NCBI GenBank assembly: GCA_028583685.1
Contig: JAMXIF010001194.1
Span: 18,805,356-18,869,355 of the forward strand
DNA from: Petaurus breviceps papuanus
Taxonomy: Eukaryota > Chordata > Mammalia > Diprotodontia > Petauridae
Length of the DNA stretch: 64,000 nucleotides
Direction: 5' to 3'
The notes beneath the pieces are model-generated. The model was not told where the DNA came from and ran no database searches. It saw only the letters and a program-made list of their open reading frames with translations. The position numbers and the translations under genes were made by a program. Below, piece by piece: positions 11,145 to 22,194 of this stretch; position 1 is the stretch's first letter; the number at the start of each line of letters is the position of its first letter.

Positions 11145-11605
11145 TTGGGTATAAATAGTTTTATATGAACTCATGCAAAGTGAAATGAGCAGAACCAGGA
11201 CAACATTGTATACAGTAACAGCAATATTGTAAGGATGATCAACTCTGAAAGACAGCTACTCTGATCAAGATAAAGATCAAAGACAATTCCAGAGGACTCC
11301 CGATGAAAAATGCTATCCACCTCCAGAGAGAGAACTGATGAACTTGGAATGCAAATTGAAGCATACTTTTTAAAGCTTTAAAATTTTTTTCTTGTTTTAT
11401 TTTTTGTCTTTTTTTTTTTTTTGCAAAATGGCTAACATGGAAATATGTTTTGCATGTCTTCACATGTATTATTGCTATGAAATTGCTTGCCTTCTCAAGA
11501 AGTGGGAGTGTGGGGTGGAAAGGAAGGAGAGAAGCTAAAAAAATTGTTAAATATTTTAAAATGTAACTGGGAAACATTAACAAAATAAAAAAATATATTT
11601 TTTAC
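11145..11605 (+). mobile_element. L1 LINE 3' end
   Basis: It has the marsupial L1 3' untranslated pattern in order: 'AAAGTGAAATGAGCAGAACC', 'ACATTGTATACAGTAACAGC', 'CAGAGGACTCCCGATGAAAA', 'CTCCAGAGAGAGAACTGATG', 'ATGGCTAACATGGAAATATG', 'ATTGCTTGCCTTCTCAAG', then 'AATGTAACTGGGAAACATTA' and an A-rich end. 5'-truncated. Confidence 0.75.
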
Positions 11606-12060
11606 AAACCTCATTATCTAAGGTAATTTGTACTAATGATACCGGAGGAGTAAGCAAAAAGCATTATAACCATGTAATAGTAGAAAAACACTAAGGAAGG
11701 AAGAGAAAACAAGGATTTTTTTTTGGTTGATAGTATTTTATAGTGCTTCATCCCCTCCCCAAACTATGCAGCTGATGATAAGAATATTTTCTAAGTGACC
11801 CAATAAGAATATATGAAGAAGAAAGTCTATAATAAAGCTGAACCAATCTCAAAGTTGTTACATTGACTTAAATCTGTAATACGTTGTCCTTAAAATTTCA
11901 AAGTAAGAGCATTTGTGAGGATAGTACTAGTTTTGAAGATAGTACCTTGTAGTTTTGTTGTAAGAATCATATTAGAAAACCCTTAAAGTACTTTGTAAAC
12001 CTTGAAGTATTATATAAATGTTGACTATTTGTAGTCTTAATATAATGATATTAATATTGT
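11606..12060 (+). other. Unique sequence ending in a CORE-SINE 3' fragment
   Basis: Nothing is recognised to about 11935. From there 'TTGTTGTAAGAATCATATTAG', 'AAAGTACTTTGTAAACCTTGAAG' and 'TATATAAATGTTGACTATT' match the 3' tail of the CORE-SINE. An AT palindrome (TTAATATT and complement, 12051-12069) follows. Confidence 0.5.
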
Positions 12061-12269
12061 TAATATTAATTATAGTCTATTGAAGAAAATAAATATCTTG
12101 CTTTGTGCTCACCTTTAATGGCCTATAAATTCTCCAGTACCAGAATAATTATAGATAATTGATAAGTCATTTTGTACTTTATTCTGTGTAGGTGTTACTT
12201 TTCTCTAGAAGCATTTATAGCTCTCCTTTGTAACTGAAGGTAGTGTTCTATGTACAATAGCAAATACAA

Positions 12270-12720
12270 AACTAATTGGAGAGCAAGGGGAGGATTTAGA
12301 AAAAAAAATGTTTCTTCTAAACTGGCATTGTTGACTGGAGTAATTAAGAGCAACCCCAAAGCCGCTTATACTACTTTGTGCTGTCTTTTAGAATGTGGAG
12401 TTGGAAACGGCAATGTGTTTGTTTAGCTTTTAATAAGGCATTCTCCCAGGGAAGGGAACTGGCCTTGGGTATATTTGGCTTTCTTTCTCAGTGGGTAAAA
12501 GCTCAACAGTATTTAAATGGAGCAGACTCTGGTGCTGGTTTACAGGGTCTTTGTCTGCTTTACCTACTTTTCCCATTGGGCCATCTTTCTAGACACTGGT
12601 TTGAACCCTCAGAATCAATGTTTACTCCTCCCACTCCCTTCCTCCCTAGGTTTTATCCTTTCACCACCATAATATCTAGTGAATCTATTCCCTTCTCTCT
12701 TTTCAAAGGGAACTATTAGT
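12270..12720. other. Repeat-free block, possible conserved noncoding element
   Basis: Sequence here shows no repeat signature, keeps motifs such as GGAGTAATTAAGAGC and TTTTAATAAGGCATTCTCCC, and has no convincing reading frame. Conservation is inferred from texture only. Confidence 0.25.
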
Positions 12721-12764
12721 TCAACTCTCTCCTAGGCTCTTACCATAGTCTATCAATAATCAAT

Positions 12765-12865
12765 CAGCAATCATTTGTTAAGCGATCCCTGTATGCTAGA
12801 CACCAGGGATACACATATTGATAACCATTCTCAGTACTCAAGATGTTACAATCTCCTAGCCCACT
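12765..12865 (-). mobile_element. L2 LINE 3' tail (antisense)
   Basis: 'CATTTGTTAAGCGATCCCTG', 'TATGCTAGACACCAGGGATAC' and 'ATGTTACAATCTCCTAG' are the complement of the L2 terminus. Confidence 0.6.
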
Positions 12866-13385
12866 TCTATTGCCTCTAGGATAAAATACAAAATCTTGTC
12901 CTTTAAACCTTTTACATTCTGGATCCTTTTGAAGGCTCTCTAGGTGTTAGCCAGACTGGGCTTGTTCTCTGAACTGAGTTTACTATCGGCTGTCTCTGTG
13001 GTTTCAATCATGGGTTGTCTCCTCTTCCACCACTGCCTTATAGAACCCAAAGCTTTGTTCTTTGCTCATCTCATATGCCTCCTCCTACTGTTAGAGCTTT
13101 CTCCTTCCTCCTCTTCAAATTTTAATACATATACACAATATGTATGTGTGTATTCATTTACATATATACACATATGCAAATGTATGTGCACACATAGATT
13201 TTAGATACATACATATGATATATGCTATATAATACAAAATATTCAAATATTATATTCTATTATTATATGCTTACTTTTTGTATTGTATAGCCCTCCTGTG
13301 GAACTTTTTCTTTGTCTTTGTGTCCTTGGTCCCTATACCAGTGTCTTGCCCTTAGTATGTGCTTAATAAATGCCTTTTGGATCAT
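12866..13385 (+). mobile_element. L2 LINE 3' part with internal microsatellite
   Basis: Left part 'CTATTGCCTCTAGGATAAAATAC' matches the L2 coding tail. The right part ends with 'GCCCTTAGTATGTGCTTAATAAATGCC'. Between them, at about 13120-13265, is an expanded TATG/TACA tract where L2 normally has a short TGTATATA...TTGTACATAG stretch. Confidence 0.6.
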
Positions 13386-13562
13386 ATTAGGAACCTACTC
13401 TTCATTTTTTTTGTGGGTCATGATGAAGAATCTCATTACTCTTTCTCCCCCTGCTCCCAAGAGGATTAAAGAAAAAATTAACAGTTATCCATTTGTCCTT
13501 CTGGAATGTCAGGGACCAGCACTTGATGACATGAGGTTCTCCTCTTTGTTGTGTTGATTAAG

Positions 13563-13828
13563 GGAAAAGAATAAGCATTTATATAGTACCTACTATGTAC
13601 AAGGTACTGTGTTAATGCTTTTATGAATATTAACTTATTTGATCCTCACAACAACCCTGTGAGAGGTGCTCTCAGGATCTTCATTTTACAGTTGAGGAAA
13701 CTGAAGCAGACAGAGGTTAAGTGACTTGCCCAGGGTCATACAGCTAATGTGAGGCATGATTTGAACTCAGGTACTCCTGACTGAACCCAGCACTTTATCC
13801 ACTATATTACCAGCTGCCTAGACTAAGG
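13563..13828 (-). mobile_element. CORE-SINE (MAR/MIR type)
   Basis: Antisense and nearly full length: 'CATTTATATAGTACCTACTATG', 'TTTGATCCTCACAACAACCC', 'TTTACAGTTGAGGAAACTG', 'GACTTGCCCAGGGTCATACAG', 'TTTGAACTCAGGTACTCCTG' and the head complement 'TACCAGCTGCCTA'. Confidence 0.75.
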
Positions 13829-14469
13829 TAAATTATCTACTGGTTAAATTATAAGGAGTGGAAATGAGAGAAATGAGAAAATGGAGTGACTTAGCTGAGT
13901 TGAATTGAATTCCCCCCAAAAAAATTATTCATCACCTGCTATATGCAAAGCCCTATACTCAAGGTCAATTCAGATCTTTAGAAACAAGTATTAGATACCT
14001 AGTCAAGTGTGAGGCACTGGTGAATTCCATATGCATTTATTAATTACCTATTATATTCAAGGCTCTAAGCTACTTACTTGTTAGTCTCAGAGACAGTATG
14101 TAGCAGAGCCAGGTTTTGAAACCAGATCTGAATCTAGATCTAAATGAACTTTCTTTTAGAAAAAGATGCCTCTCATAACCAAATGGTGAAAGAAATCCTC
14201 ACCAAGGAAGAAGAACCATGACCAAGGAGATTTAGTGACAGTCAAGTTCTCTGTTGTTCAAGTGATGCCATTTAAGAAGATTGCAAGTGAGCAGTTGCCT
14301 GTGAACACAGGGAATATGCACCGTCATCTCAGAAAGGAGATCCTCAGAAGAGAAATGTCAGTGCAAATGATTGCACTTAGCACTTTCCGTACCTTCATCC
14401 TTTTTAAAATGCTCCTCCAGTTAATAACATTGAGATAAAACTCTGTTAATTGGAGCACATGGAGATAAT
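13829..14469. other. Mostly unique sequence with two L2 tail scraps
   Basis: 'ATCACCTGCTATATGCAAAG' (about 13931) and 'CATTTATTAATTACCTATTA' (about 14034) resemble antisense L2 termini. The rest is unrecognised. Confidence 0.35.
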
Positions 14470-15150
14470 GATAGAGTAATCTCTAACTAACATCTTAAAG
14501 GTCTGGGAAGAGGGAATTTTTTATTATTATTATTTTGCAGCAGATTCCCCCACCAAACCTGAGCATTGCACTCTGCTCCGGAGACAGACTCATCAGTGTG
14601 CGTGGCAGACTTCTGCCTTGAGGCCATTTATAGCGAGTGCCAAAGCTTGTGAAACTAAAACAGTTTGATGTGTAATTGCAGGAGGAAATGGAAAACCTGC
14701 TGAGCATGGCAGGATATAGTGCCTTATCACCCTTTATGTGCATCCAGTGCTTGCTGAAATTGCCAGCGGATCCGCAACATCGACAGAACGGTGACATTTT
14801 TCATGGGCCGCCGTGTTCTGAATCAACACTGCAACAGTGCGATTAGAGTAGGTAAAGTAGGGGAAACAATCAAAGAGTTGCATGTGACAGATCAGTTTCT
14901 AGTCATTCCTTGGTCCTTATTGCCTGCTGTCTTGTGTGATATGCAAAACAGCTTCTCCAGACACATTACACCTCCGCATTACCTGAAAATGGAATTTTAT
15001 TTGGTGGCCTGCATATAATTTATAACCCTCTTCCAATACACTTCAGTTCTCATTTAGCTAAAAGTGTGTTCTTTATTTCCTTCTGGCAGGGAAACAGAAA
15101 TAAAACTGAATATTCAGTAGCACTTACAATACATAAGAGTTGGGTTATTG
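14470..15150. promoter_or_regulatory. Possible conserved noncoding element
   Basis: About 680 bases carry no repeat and keep several CpGs that neighbours have lost, as in 'CTCTGCTCCGGAGACAGAC', 'GCGGATCCGCAACATCGAC' and 'GGGCCGCCGTGTTCTGAATC'. It also has AT-rich homeodomain-type words ('TGATGTGTAATTGCAGG'). The frames of 75-100 codons on both strands have no recognisable domain. Regulatory identity is inferred; an untranslated exon is an alternative. Confidence 0.35.
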
Positions 15151-15837
15151 GTGTTTTAAGCCTCCTGGATACTTATTGACAACAATCGTCCATTCTATAG
15201 TAGTAAGCCTGTGAGGTATTTTTTGTTCTCCGGAGAATCTTCTCTCAGTTGGCATGAATTGCAGAGAACATAGTGGATCTGCTTTTTCTTCCTTTAGAAG
15301 CTGTTGAACATCCATTCACCTCATGCTGATACAAAAGATCAATATGTCAAAGAAAGCATAATTCCAACTAATTAACCTTGGTAAAGATGAGAAGAACTTT
15401 GTCTTGAAATTTGTTATATATATTTTTCTAGTTGGAAATAATCAGAAATCTTTACATTGCATTGCATCTATAAATTTAGTTTGTGACTAAGGAAATATCC
15501 AATGATTAATATTGCTCACTGTAAATTTGGGGGGCATGAGTTGGGAAACCTGTGATTTCATCATTTTGGGGAACTCATGTTATGAAAAATCTCTGCCAAT
15601 ATAGATAAGTATCTCCTCTGCAATTTACATTCTTAGGGTATTGATAGAGGGGACTGAGAGTCATCACAACACAAGATAACACAATGGTAAGGCTTGGTGT
15701 CAGATCTTGGTGAATCTAGAGTCAGCTTTCCATCCATTTTCACATGGTTTATCCTCATGACTTCATTCGCAATAATAACAAAAAAACATACCAACAACCT
15801 CTCTGGTCTGGATTCTCATCTGTAAGATGAAGTCAGT
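15151..15837. other. Unique sequence
   Basis: No repeat or gene recognised; continuous with the possible conserved block on its left. Confidence 0.35.
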
Positions 15838-16240
15838 GGCAAAGTGGTAGAACATAATGGAAAGAGCATAATGAATTTAGAATAAGAAGACCTGAATCTG
15901 AATCTTTTTTTTTTTTTTTTGCTTTTTTGGAGAGGGGAAGGCAGGGCAATTGGGGTTAGTTAAGTGACTTGCCCAAGTCACATGGCTAGTAAAGGTTAAT
16001 TGTGTGATCTGGGATCTGAACTCAGGTCCTCCTAACTTCAGGGCTGGTGCTCTATTCATTGTAACACCTAGTTGCCCTTCTGAATCGGAATCTTGACTCT
16101 GCTATTTCCAACTGTGCCACCCTGGGCAAGTTATTGAACCTCTATGGACCTCAGTGTCCTCAAATTCACTGAGGAATGTCCTTCTCAGCAACCTTCTCAC
16201 TAATGTACTTCTCAGCTTTCAACCTATAAAACAGTAATAC
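15838..16240 (+). mobile_element. CORE-SINE / MIR-like, split by a younger SINE
   Basis: The left part 'GGAAAGAGCATAATGAATTTAG' and 'GAAGACCTGAATCTGAATC' is the head. After the insertion the element resumes with 'CTTGACTCTGCTATTTCC', 'CACCCTGGGCAAGTTATTGAACC' and 'GGACCTCAGTGTCCTC'. Confidence 0.65.
15906..16079 (-). mobile_element. Short tRNA-derived marsupial SINE, with TSD
   Basis: The plus strand opens with a long T run (the A tail of a minus-strand copy), followed by 'GGCAATTGGGGTTAG', 'GTGACTTGCCCAAGTCACAT', 'TGAACTCAGGTCCTCCTAAC' and the head complement 'CACCTAGTTGCCC'. The flanks CTGAATCTGAATCT (15892-15905) and CTGAATCGGAATCT (16080-16093) form a 14-bp target duplication with one mismatch. 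Confidence 0.85.
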
Positions 16241-16254
16241 TAATACCAATACTA

Positions 16255-16560
16255 ACAATAACAGCATCTACTGCTACTGACATTTAGATAGTGTTTTAAA
16301 TTATACAAGGCACTTTACATACATACTTCATTCCAGGTGCAGAACAACTGCTACCTGTGAGGTAGCTCTTCCAGGTATTACTAAAGAGTCTTTTTTCTTT
16401 TTCATACAATTGAGAAAACTGAGGTTCAGAGACTTTAAGTGTCTCTTCAGAGACTTTGTTTACTGTCATAGAATCATTACATGTCAGAGACAGGATTCAG
16501 AAACCTCATCATTCCAACTCCAAGTCCAACACTTTATTTCCTATCCCACTTTGCTTTGCA
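16255..16560 (-). mobile_element. CORE-SINE / MIR-like SINE
   Basis: 'GACATTTAGATAGTGTTTTAAA', 'CAAGGCACTTTACATACATAC', 'CAATTGAGAAAACTGAGGTTC' and 'CATGTCAGAGACAGGATTCAG' follow the antisense order. CAGAGACTTT is repeated inside it (about 16427 and 16450). Confidence 0.6.
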
Positions 16561-16564
16561 ACTA

Positions 16565-16680
16565 TTCTGACTAGATGATTTCTGAAGTCCCTTCCAGCTC
16601 TGACATTATATATTCTAAGGGCCCTTCCAGCTCTGACAGTGTATGTTTTCTTCTATGTTCTAATGTCCTTCAAGCTGTAA
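16565..16680 (+). mobile_element. MIR-like 3' fragment with internal duplication
   Basis: 'CTGACTAGATGATTTCTGAAG' leads into CCCTTCCAGCTCTGACA, which occurs twice in tandem (about 16589 and 16623). The rest is the 3' end of a MIR-like SINE. Confidence 0.5.
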
Positions 16681-18149
16681 ATTATGATTTTATTCTAGGA
16701 TTATTCACAGTAATAACATTTGACTAGTAGGTAATGTCACAGGAAACTGTTTATTTACAACCAACTTACACAGTTTTGGATAAATCCTAGTTAGATTATT
16801 TATAATCTAATCTGGTACTACCTTGTAAAAGCACTGAATTAAGCAGTAGTTGTTCTTCACTATTTGATAGAATAATAGATTCATAGAAGAATTCATTTGT
16901 TACTCTGAGCTATGTATTGAAGAATTCTCCAAAGGATAAAGTTTTGCGATATGTGAAACATTACATTGCGTTTATAAGACAAATCAGGAGAGTCTGTTCA
17001 TAGCTCACTCTCTGTTACACCTCTATTGGGCTGGCACTAGAATCTCTGAGAAAAATCAGACTCTATGAACCATGATGCTACTCTTTTTTTTGGAAGAAAA
17101 TTTATTCTACCAAGGGTATAGACTATCAAATCCTGCAGCAAAATTTGCTTTGGTGTCCCTGGACTTGAGATCATTTCACTTCCTTCCTGTTCAATTAAGT
17201 GAATTAAAGGACTTGATAAAAACATTTCAGTAGATCAGAAAAAGTATGTGTTTCAGCAGCAACAGTGCACATCAGCTAGCCCTGTAACTGCATAAACCAT
17301 CAAAGGAGAAGGTAAGCTTTGTTGAGATGAGAGAGATGGCACCAAAAATACTAACTAAAGAGGTGGTTAACTCTCCATGGCATTCACTTAGCTGCTTTTA
17401 AAAAAATGTTTTTACATATGTTTTCTCCAGTTTTTCCTCCTCCCCCCCACCTTTTGTTTCTCCTACTTTGTCTCTCACTATATCATTTTCCTGCTCTCTT
17501 ACTCTCACTTTTTAACTGGATTGCTTGACGATGTTGTTGTTCTTATTTTAAAAAATGAAAAATTCATCCAAATCAATTACTTAAGCATCACAGAAATCAA
17601 ACCAAGCAAACAGAAGAAAAAAAAATGAACTTAAGCTCTCTTCCCCATCACACTCCACTTTTATTGAAGCCAGCTTTTGTATTTAGACATCAAGTTACTC
17701 CTGACAGTGTGGTGCTATAAGCATTTTTTAAGACCTGCCACTGTTTCAGTCTTGGACAAAGGAACCGGGGTGCATCAGGGCCAGGCAGCTGAGAAGGTAT
17801 CTATTCCTAAAGCCTTATGGCTCCTGATGGCTGCTGAAGATGCTTTCCTCCAGGCTGCTTGACAATGTTCCCAGTAAAAACCACAATGTCATAAAGCATT
17901 CAGGATGGTTTCTAGTGGCAGGTCTCTGGCATAAAAAAGAAAAGAAAGTGAAAATAAAAGGTAAGAAAAAACTGGGGTATACAATAAGAGAAATATAAGG
18001 AAGAGAATGGAGAGCAGGAAAAAGTGAAAGGAGAAAGGTGGGATGCAGGAATGAAGGGGTACGTAGGAGAAAGGAAAAGGAAAGGAAGGGAAAGTTGTTG
18101 ATAAGCTCTTCCATATTAAAATATAAAGGCATACTATTTATAGCTGGAA
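16681..18149. other. Unique sequence, no gene seen
   Basis: About 1.5 kb without a recognised repeat except a short C-run near 17440 and a purine-rich stretch at about 17930-18085. The 132-codon minus-strand frame over 17815-18213 is a low-complexity serine/phenylalanine-rich product of that purine-rich stretch. Confidence 0.4.
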
Positions 18150-18240
18150 AGAACTTAGCATTTGGTCCAAACATTTTCTTTACAGTTGAGGAAATTGAGG
18201 TCCAGAAAAGCAAACTTGTCCAAGATCACAAAGATAACAG
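18150..18240 (-). mobile_element. MIR-like SINE fragment
   Basis: 'TTACAGTTGAGGAAATTGAGG' and 'AACTTGTCCAAGATCACAAAG' are the antisense MIR core. Confidence 0.55.
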
Positions 18241-18264
18241 TAGTTTCCACCCAATGCTCTATCT

Positions 18265-18710
18265 CTCCTTTCCATACCTTTGGACTGGCTGTATCCCATG
18301 CCTGAATCACACCCCTGTCAATTCCATTCTTTTAAAGAACCTCTAATTTCCTCCAAAATGCCACTTAAGTGAAGACTTTCTTGGTTTTCTCACAGATACT
18401 AGTGCCTTCCTTCTCCAAAATTACCTTGTATTTAATTTAAATTTTTTTTATTGAATTTATCAAAATAACAGCTCCCATTTTCCTTCTTTTCTTCTTCTAG
18501 AAAGATATCCCTTATTATAAAGAATTACAAGGAATTCTTACATTCATTTTATATTTACATATATATATATATATGTACATGTTATCTCCTCTGTAAGCTT
18601 CTTGAGTGCACAGGCTATTTGCCCTTTTGCCTTCATAGCTACAGGCATTGTCCCTGACACGTGGTGCATGTTTCATATAGGTGTGTTTATTGATTAGTTG
18701 GTTGGAAATA
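18265..18710 (+). mobile_element. L2 LINE 3' part
   Basis: 'ACTGGCTGTATCCCATGCCTG' (L2 coding tail), 'ACTAGTGCCTTCCTTCTCC', then a TATATA tract at about 18553-18583 and 'CTGTAAGCTTCTTGAGTGCAC' with the terminal 'GGTGTGTTTATTGATTAG'. A foreign-looking AT-rich stretch lies at about 18440-18540. Confidence 0.6.
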
Positions 18711-18734
18711 ACAATGGATTTCATTCAAAATTAC

Positions 18735-19345
18735 AGATTGTTAGAGTTGAAAGGAACCTCAGAGGTATCTAATCCAACCCCATGCTTGAAGAAGACAATA
18801 TACCCCACAAATAACTATCTAACCTTTGCTTGAAAGCCCTCTACTAATTCAGAGCAGTACTGTCTACGGCAACCCATTCTAATTCTGAATAGCACACATT
18901 GATAGCCAACCTAAATATGCGTTCTTATGATTTTCACTCATTGCTCCTAGTTCTGCTCTCTGGGGCCAATGATAACATGTCTAATCTTTAAGCTCTTCTT
19001 ATATCATGATAAATCTCTCATCCTGAATAAACATCCCTAGTCCCTTTAGCTAATTGATCCCTCCTTTTATGAAATGATTTTAGGATGACCATCTTGGCCA
19101 CCCTTTGCTACATATGTTTCAGCTTATCAGTATCTTTACTAAAATATGGCATCCATTACTGAGAATAGTATTCCAAGTGTATTCTGACTAGGACATAATA
19201 TTGTGGGACTACCACTTCGATAGTCCCTGGACTAAAGAAATGATTTTGCAGATGGGAGCTGCCATGTCACAATGGTGGGGTATACTGATCTTAACATCCA
19301 GTAAAACTCCAAGGTCTTTGTCAAACCATCAGTGTGAAATAGGAG
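18735..19345 (-). mobile_element. L3/CR1 LINE, antisense
   Basis: It matches the complement of the CR1-clade 3' end in order: 'AGAGTTGAAAGGAACCTCAG', 'CATTGCTCCTAGTTCTGCTC', 'CAGCTTATCAGTATCTTTAC', 'ATGGCATCCATTACTGAGAA', 'TATTCTGACTAGGACATAAT' and 'GGACTACCACTTCGATAGTC'. The characteristic GATTCTATGA terminus is decayed. Confidence 0.7.
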
Positions 19346-19505
19346 GTGAGACACAGAAGACCTCAATTTGGAACCTGGTTCTTTTATTTACTTACCTGTT
19401 CAAGGTTGGGAAAATGATATAATCTTTCCAAGCCTTAGCTTTCTTCCCTTAGAGTGACTGGTTTGGACTATATGAATCTTGGGTTCTTTACAGCTCAAAT
19501 TCTGA
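19346..19505 (+). mobile_element. MIR-like SINE
   Basis: 'GAAGACCTCAATTTGGAACC', 'CTTACCTGTTCAAGGTTGGG' and 'GAGTGACTGGTTTGGACTATA' give a diverged sense copy ending near 'CAGCTCAAATTCTGATTA'. Confidence 0.5.
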
Positions 19506-19619
19506 TTACCTAATGTAGGAGTATAAAAGAGCACCAACTAAAATTAGAACTCAATAGTATCTAATTAATAAAATCAGGAGTGACCCCAAAGAACAGTTTC
19601 GTTTCCTTTCCCTTCATTG

Positions 19620-19805
19620 CAGTTTGATGAAGAGAGAATGAAGGAAATGACTGTGGAACACTCCCTATGTGTTATGGTCAGTTTTACAGAAATGCTTTTT
19701 ACCACCTCCTTTGTTGTTATTGTTTAAAGAGATCAGGAAGGAGGAAAGAGAAGGAAGGAGGAAATGAAAATAATGTAAAAATAAATAATATCAATAGTTT
19801 TTAAA
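19620..19805 (+). mobile_element. L1-like 3' untranslated remnant
   Basis: 'GACTGTGGAACACTCCCTAT', 'GTTATGGTCAGTTTTACAGAA' and the terminal 'GTAAAAATAAATAATATCAATAG' resemble one subtype of marsupial L1 3' end. Weak match. Confidence 0.4.
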
Positions 19806-19879
19806 AATCCCCATGTCCTCTTAGGACTCTAAATCACATATTCTTTCTACTACCTACTGTATACTCCTCTCTTTTGTTT

Positions 19880-20045
19880 TCTTTGCCTATTCAGTTCTAT
19901 TTTTTTCATACATTTTCCCCTTCTTTCTATATAGAGAGCTCCATGAGGATAGAGATTGTGTCTTAAATATTTGTTTCCCTAATTTCCACTATAGTATTCT
20001 GCACTTAGTTGGTGCTAAATAAATGCCAAATTCATTGAATTGATT
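19880..20045 (+). mobile_element. L2 LINE 3' tail
   Basis: 'AGAGCTCCATGAGGATAGAG', 'CTAATTTCCACTATAGTATTC' and 'GTTGGTGCTAAATAAATGCC' followed by TTGAATTGA give the sense L2 terminus. Confidence 0.65.
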
Positions 20046-20991
20046 TATGAGAGGAATAGAGGACTCATGAGAGAAGCAAATAAAAGATAAGAAAATGACC
20101 TATTGGTCACGAATGTTAGAATGCTACTAACTTTTGTATCAGGCATGTGATGCTTGATTGGAGGTTACACTTTATCCACCTTTGGTCTCTCTATTTCCAT
20201 TGCCATTTAATGGTTCCTTGTATTTGATAAGGCAGTGACTGCTATAGGCAGTGATTTAAGAGCATATGATCTTTGACCTCTAAAATCTTACACCCTAGGA
20301 AAGTGAAGGCTGACTCAGAAGTTGAGAAAAATGTGCATGTGATGGAATAAAAACATCGACCAGAAACACAAATCAATAGTGAAGGCAATTACATTATGTA
20401 GTGTCTAGGATAAGAGCTTTTTTAGAGAATGGAGGGTGTGAGATGGGAACAGGTTTAAGGGTATTTACATTGCTAACTCTCGTTAGCTTTTGCAAGACTT
20501 CCTTTCCAATCTTTCCAAGATTTAGTTTTCCTCACCTATAGTGACTGGTTTGGATGGTCATGGAGTACTTCATGGAGAAGACATCTGAGGAGTTATTTGA
20601 ATCTTCAAAGATCATTGTTTGGGGGAAGGAATAGGAAGCTGTGACTTTGGGTACTTACAGAGGTTTTGGATAAGTCATAGAGTAGGGACTGTCCCCACTG
20701 AATAATCAAGAATGAAATGATTCTGAAGAGAATGGAGGGGTCACTCAGATATGAGGTGTACTGAAAGGGACATGTGTTTTGTGTTTCTTTCACACTTCAT
20801 TACTATGGTCCAGTGGATTCTGCACTCCCCCACACCCTCAGCTCCCTACTCTTGTACTTGTGCAAATGATTATGGAGCACACTTCAAGTAAATGATCTTT
20901 TTTAGATAAAAATATAGCTTCAGCTATGTACTTGCTGCCACTTAAGTACACAGAAAGAAAACTTAGCAACTTGAGTCCTATTCATTGGACA
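20046..20991. other. Unique sequence
   Basis: No repeat, exon or RNA gene recognised over about 950 bases. Confidence 0.4.
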
Positions 20992-21164
20992 TGTTTTTTT
21001 TTGTTTGTTAGTTTGGTTTTGGGTTTTTGGAGGGCAATTGGGGTTAAGTGACTTGCCCAAAGTCATATGGCTACTAATTGTGTCAAGTGTCTGAGACTGC
21101 ATTTGAACTCAGGTCCTCCTGACTCCAGGGCCTGTGCTCTATTCACTGCACCACCTAGCCACCC
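20992..21164 (-). mobile_element. Short tRNA-derived marsupial SINE
   Basis: A T/G-rich tail complement is followed by 'GGAGGGCAATTGGGGTTAAG', 'TGACTTGCCCAAAGTCATATG', 'TTTGAACTCAGGTCCTCCTG' and 'CACTGCACCACCTAGCCACC'. Full length; no clear target duplication. Confidence 0.85.
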
Positions 21165-21769
21165 CTTCTTTTTTCTTTCTTTTTAAGTCACTTCTTTCTG
21201 AGAAGTAAACAGAGTTCTTCAGATTGTTATTTAAAAGGATAATTTTTTAACCAATGAAATTGTAACCCATTATGTCTCTTATCTTACTAAGACCCAAGGA
21301 AAGAAGAGAGGGATGTTACTGCCCATATTACGCCTTTGGTACAACATGTAGCAATAACTGAGTACATTGATTGGAAAATAAGGCTTCTAAATTCATGTTC
21401 AGATTGGGGCTGTTCCTCTGTATTTTAATAGGCACTGATTTTCATTATAATTTAAAAAAATAACACAACATAACATAAACTTTCAATGAGTGTTGAAACT
21501 CCAGAGACATGATAATAAAAGGCCCTTTAGTTTTTGGACTCCAATTAGTAGTCTAAAGTCACAGGTCTGTTATTAAAGGGATCATTCACTTTTAGTTTAC
21601 CTGAAAATCACCCCCACAAGTACAGAATGAGTGAGACATGACTGCATAAGACTTCATGTGGAAAAGACTTGGTGATTTCAGTGGACTCCAAATTCAATAT
21701 TAATCAACAGTAGTGACAATAAAAAAATCCTAATTTCATCTTGGGCTACATTAAAAGAAGCATTGTGTT
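21165..21769. other. Unique sequence
   Basis: No repeat or gene recognised. Confidence 0.4.
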
Positions 21770-22194
21770 CAAGAATATAGGAGGTGATAGTCCTTCAGTA
21801 ACTTTCCCTGGTTTGACCACCTAGACTATTGTGTTCATTTATGGACACTGAATTTTTGAATGGATGTTGACAAGCTGGAATTCTTTCAGACAGTGACCAG
21901 TGTGGGGAGAAGACTAAAGATCATGCTACAGGAGAATTGCTTAAAGAAACTAATGATGTATAGCCTAGAAAAAAAAAGAAAAGAAAATTTAATGGAAATA
22001 TATTTGCCCTAAGGAAAAAATCATTTTGAAGAAAGATTAAGATTTTTCCTTTTAGTCTCAGAGAATAGAACAAGCAGAAATGGGTAGAAGTTACAAAATG
22101 GGAAGCTTTGGTTCAATATAAGGAAATTATTTCCAAGAATTGATGCTATCTATAAAAGGCATCAACTCTTTAAGGAGGAAATGAGTCTTTTAAA

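Noticed and set aside
14495-15018. 100- and 75-codon frames in the possible conserved block
   Set aside because: No domain, no splice pattern, and opposite-strand overlap; conserved noncoding DNA is the better guess.
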